NCBI RefSeq assembly: GCF_958979055.1
Contig: NC_084889.1
Coordinates: forward strand, 33,354,951-33,418,950
DNA length: 64,000 nucleotides
Reading direction: 5' to 3'
Source of the DNA: Alnus glutinosa
Lineage: Eukaryota > Streptophyta > Magnoliopsida > Fagales > Betulaceae
Positions 61,024 to 64,000 of this stretch are shown in pieces (positions within the stretch are counted from its first letter, which is position 1; each line of letters opens with the position of its first letter). Below the pieces are notes generated by a model. That model had not been told where the DNA came from and searched no databases. It saw nothing but the letters and a program-made list of their open reading frames with translations. The position numbers were made by a program, and so were the translations under genes.

Positions 61024-63754
61024 CTATTGCTGCGCAATGAATGGTGTAGCGGGCGAAGGTGTAGCGACAGTGGAGTGCTGGCTCAGCTGTCGTCCAACAG
61101 GCGACAACGTACCAACCGTTGTCGAATTACCTGCAAATAATATAGACAATTAAAATATATAATATTACTTGCAAAATTAAAGGGGTAATGAAAACAAATT
61201 GAAATTAATTTTGTCCTATACACAATATAAACCATACCTGCAGATGCACTACCAACGGACGACGTACTACCTACGTGTGCAGGAGAAGACTGATTACCAA
61301 CACATGGTGCTGGTACTGCCATGGAGGACATGAAGACCTCCATCTCTCGCAAGCGCTGCTCTATGCCGTCGAACTGTTGCACGCGCTGCTCCAAACGGTC
61401 ATTCCTCGCTCGCTCAGCATGTAGCTCCGCTTGCATCTCTTCCATCTTCCGAGACTGTTCGGCCCAATCCCGAGACGTCCCCTGAGATGGTCCCCCCTGT
61501 GACCGAGGCCTATATGAAAAACATGTCCCTCGAACAGGTGTGACGTTCGGGCCAACCTGCCGAACCCTCCCTGCATACTCAGGCCTCCCAATCGCCTGTT
61601 CGTAAGCGTCGTTCGGTGCCCAATGCACCGTGTCTGCGGAGACGCTTTGCGTGGCGGCTGGATCACTGGCTAAACTCTGCGTCATCCTCTCCTGTACGTC
61701 GTCAACATGAAAAAGTCATATATTGAATAATGACATATCACACATAATTTAAAAATATTAGTAAACTAAATCAGTAGCATACGCATAAGACCCGTGTACG
61801 GTCGTTCAGGAAAGTGCCGTCCTTCTTTGTGTGGGTCTTCACGAACGACGCGGCGCGAGTGGGGGGCGTGCCAGATGTACATGCCTGTCGTCATGCAGTT
61901 GACATATATAACAAACAGATAGCGATAAAAATAGTTTAAAGAAAAAGAAAAAGAAAAACAATTACCAACAAATATTAAAAACATAAACATATATATTTAA
62001 TTACCTCCTCGTGATTAAATCTGGCATAACTTTTAGATCCCGCACAATGGGGTAGGTCATTCCGCTCCCGCAACCTCTTCATCCGTTCAGAGGTTGCCTA
62101 CGCATTGAACATGAAAGTAAACATGTAACAATTGACACATTTAAATTAAAACTAAAATTAAATGAACTGTTATTAAAAAATAGTTGACAATTTTTTGGCC
62201 TACATACGATTTTATGCTCTCTGCACCAATCTCTCAGCAGGAATTCTACATCTTCTGCATCATACTGCTCAAAAAATTTCTCCGGCATTCTCGCACGGAT
62301 ACTCTCGGGCGTGTCACCGTCTCCAATTCCTAGTTGGGTTTTGAACCTCGACTTCCACGAGCGGTGCTTACGTCCAATATCATTCCACGCCTCCTGTTGT
62401 GCCCTGCGCATGTCAACTGATACAGGTAGATAGAACTCCTCCTGCACATTTCAATCAAAGCATTATAGGTTTAAAAACTTCAACCTAAACATTAAGCTCA
62501 AGTTTAATTCAAATAAATAATTAAATTATATTCATAAACATACCATCAGTGCGTTCCACATTGCCTGCTTAATCTGCCTATTTACCCTCGCCCATTCGTC
62601 CTGCATGTGTATGTAGGACCCACTCCTGATCATCTTGCCCACTTCCCGCCGAAAACGATTGCAGGCTCGTCCTACAGGTTGTATAGCAGCATTGTACTGC
62701 AATACAACCTTCTTCCCCCTTGGGAGCACCCAGTTTCTCGCTGGGTCGTCAATCACCTCATAATAAATGGTCCCGTCTGGGTTGTACCCTAATGAAAAAA
62801 TATATTCAACATTAATTTAATTGGTTAACACTAAATAACACACACACACACACATATATAAACAAAATGTAATCAAATAGTTATTTTTTTCCAAACCAAA
62901 AAAAATATTTTGGTAACATAATATGAGTTTTAAGGATGTCTACATATGTACTTACCCATCAATCGAATCTGCCCAGTCCCTATGTGCTGCGTCGCTGGGT
63001 CGCCTGCAACCTCCTCGCCAACCTCTCCGGCTGGTGGAGGATGCTGATCATCATCTGAATCCATACCCTGGGGGCTACCGGGGGCCAACTGATCGGTACC
63101 CAACATCGCAACGTCCTCCTCATGGGTAGTCTGGCTCCCCCCCACATCTGGCATCTGACTCTCACCGGAAAGCGGCATCTGACTCTCACCGGAAAGCGGC
63201 ATCTGGCTCTCACCAGGTAACGGCATCTGCCTCTCTACATGCCCCGGGCCCTGACTCGCCCCCGATGCTGGCATCTGTCTCGGCCCCAAAATCTGGCCCT
63301 GCATCGCCGCCTGTGCCGGTATCTGTCCCAACCCCACAGCCAGCATCTGCATCTCCCCGGTCTGTGACAGTGGAAATCTACAATCCTGCGTCTCACTATC
63401 AGGGTTACACGTCATAGGTCGACTATACGTATACGGAAAGTAGGGCGCATAACCCTGTGACCCCACCCCCTCTTGCACCCACCATCGATAGGCGTTACCC
63501 GGTTGGGTGAACCCTAACTGAGATAATGTCGGCGGCTCCGACAATGGAGAGTTGCCAACTCCAGCTGTGCTGGTCTGCCCGTGATCTGACGTGGGCACGA
63601 CCACCATACCCGGCAACAATGGTCTATAAGCCCCGTCTGGGTGGGGTGGCCACGCCGCAGTATATACTGGAGTCGAATCAGTGGGCGTGGTCATGGGGGG
63701 CACGGGTGGGCGAGGTGCCCGATATGCATAAGGATGGCGTCCCTGGTCCATCAA
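61024..63754 (-). CDS. CACTA TNPA-like protein (Transposase_24 family), seven exons seen
   Basis: A predicted accessory transposon protein of the plant Ptta/En/Spm type, thought to bind subterminal repeats of CACTA elements. Exons in transcript order: 62956-63754, 62544-62788, 62208-62441, 62005-62097, 61783-61884, 61238-61691 and 61024-61130. All junctions are GT-AG and phase-consistent, giving 677 residues from the ATG at 63754. An acceptor (TTCGCAG|GTATTG) lies just before that ATG and the frame stays open, so a further upstream exon is possible. The N-terminal 265 residues are Pro/Gln/Met-rich and include an 8-residue repeat. The conserved core runs from [18 protein letters not shown] through [20 protein letters not shown] to [12 protein letters not shown] and [21 protein letters not shown] coiled-coil-like stretch ([20 protein letters not shown]) follows. 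No stop or frameshift was seen. Confidence 0.82.
63150..63236 (-). repeat. 24-bp tandem repeat in the TNPA-like gene
   Basis: About 3.5 copies of a 24-bp unit encode [24 protein letters not shown] and the diverged MPDVGGSQ. Two units are identical at the DNA level, so expansion was recent. Confidence 0.85.
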
Positions 63755-64000
63755 TACCTGCGAATAAATGTAGACAAATTAATTAGAATATTTTTTGTAA
63801 TATATTTTTAATGAATATGCAAATTATACAACGAAATTTGCATATAATAATAGAAACCCTTATTCAGTTCAAGCGAATTGTACAAACAATTTATATATCA
63901 GTCAAGTGTGTTGAGTTCAAGCTAATTATACTCACAAGAAATACATCAATCATTGTATCACGGGAGCTTCAATCGGATCAATATCGGGCCTGTCGTACTC

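Larger units (their letters stand above)
60334..64000 (-). mobile_element. CACTA (En/Spm) transposon, 3' part, runs off the window
   Basis: The terminus CACTACAAAAATGGCATG at 60334 is the typical plant CACTA end. It is preceded by AAT, which would be one half of the expected 3-bp duplication. Inside lie a subterminal repeat array (60355-60590), a strong A/T hairpin and a multi-exon TNPA-like gene transcribed toward this end. The opposite terminus, and presumably the catalytic TNPD (Transposase_21) gene, lie beyond base 64000, so completeness cannot be judged. Confidence 0.88.

Noticed and set aside
61766..61990. A 74-codon ORF containing [20 protein letters not shown]
   Set aside because: Wrong frame of a TNPA exon (61783-61884). 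The correct frame gives [20 protein letters not shown], which fits the Transposase_24 family.

Overview
This is nuclear DNA from a flowering plant, most likely a eudicot and probably a woody rosid. The signs are GT-AG spliced genes with AT-rich introns, four genes of plant-typical families (purine permease, eIF5A, an LRR receptor kinase and a UBP-type deubiquitinase), and a dense load of hAT, Mutator and CACTA elements plus T/A homopolymers. I cannot name the species from the sequence. There are no rRNA genes, convincing tRNA genes, CRISPR arrays or prokaryotic features.

The left part (1-38.2 kb) is ordinary genic DNA. A purine permease (PUP4/PUP11-like, + strand, 4233-6961) has a tiny first coding exon separated by a 1.6-kb intron. 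An intact five-exon eIF5A (- strand, 8875-11145) follows. Next comes a single-exon LRR receptor-like kinase of the At2g24230 type (- strand, 18214-20775), and then a ten-exon ubiquitin-specific protease like Arabidopsis UBP23 (- strand, 29692-37972). The UBP gene has an upstream ORF that ends on its start codon. Between the genes lie miniature transposons, several with exact 8-bp (hAT) or 9-bp (Mutator) target-site duplications, and simple repeats including a 28-base C run.

The middle part (about 39.57-57.98 kb) is a direct tandem segmental duplication. Unit 1 is about 10.2 kb and unit 2 about 8.2 kb. Each carries a decayed pathogenesis-related protein 1 (PR-1, CAP family) gene and a 5'-truncated LINE remnant with an RNase H-like domain. 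Comparing the units shows empty and filled sites for several transposons. Unit 1 alone holds five copies of a roughly 183-bp palindromic Mutator-type MITE, three of them nested inside a fourth with 9-bp duplications readable in place. In unit 2 a 161-bp hAT-like MITE interrupts the PR-1 signal-peptide coding sequence. Both PR-1 copies also carry independent small lesions, several of which are 4-bp tandem duplications.

The right end (60334-64000) is the 3' part of a CACTA (En/Spm) transposon. It has the CACTA terminus, a subterminal array of ACACGTGT-type G-box motifs, an A+T-rich 145-bp hairpin, and a seven-exon TNPA/Transposase_24-type gene with an uninterrupted reading frame over the exons seen. 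The rest of the element, presumably including the catalytic transposase, lies beyond the window. I found no new molecular system; the nested MITE cluster and the duplication with differential insertions are the most informative features.
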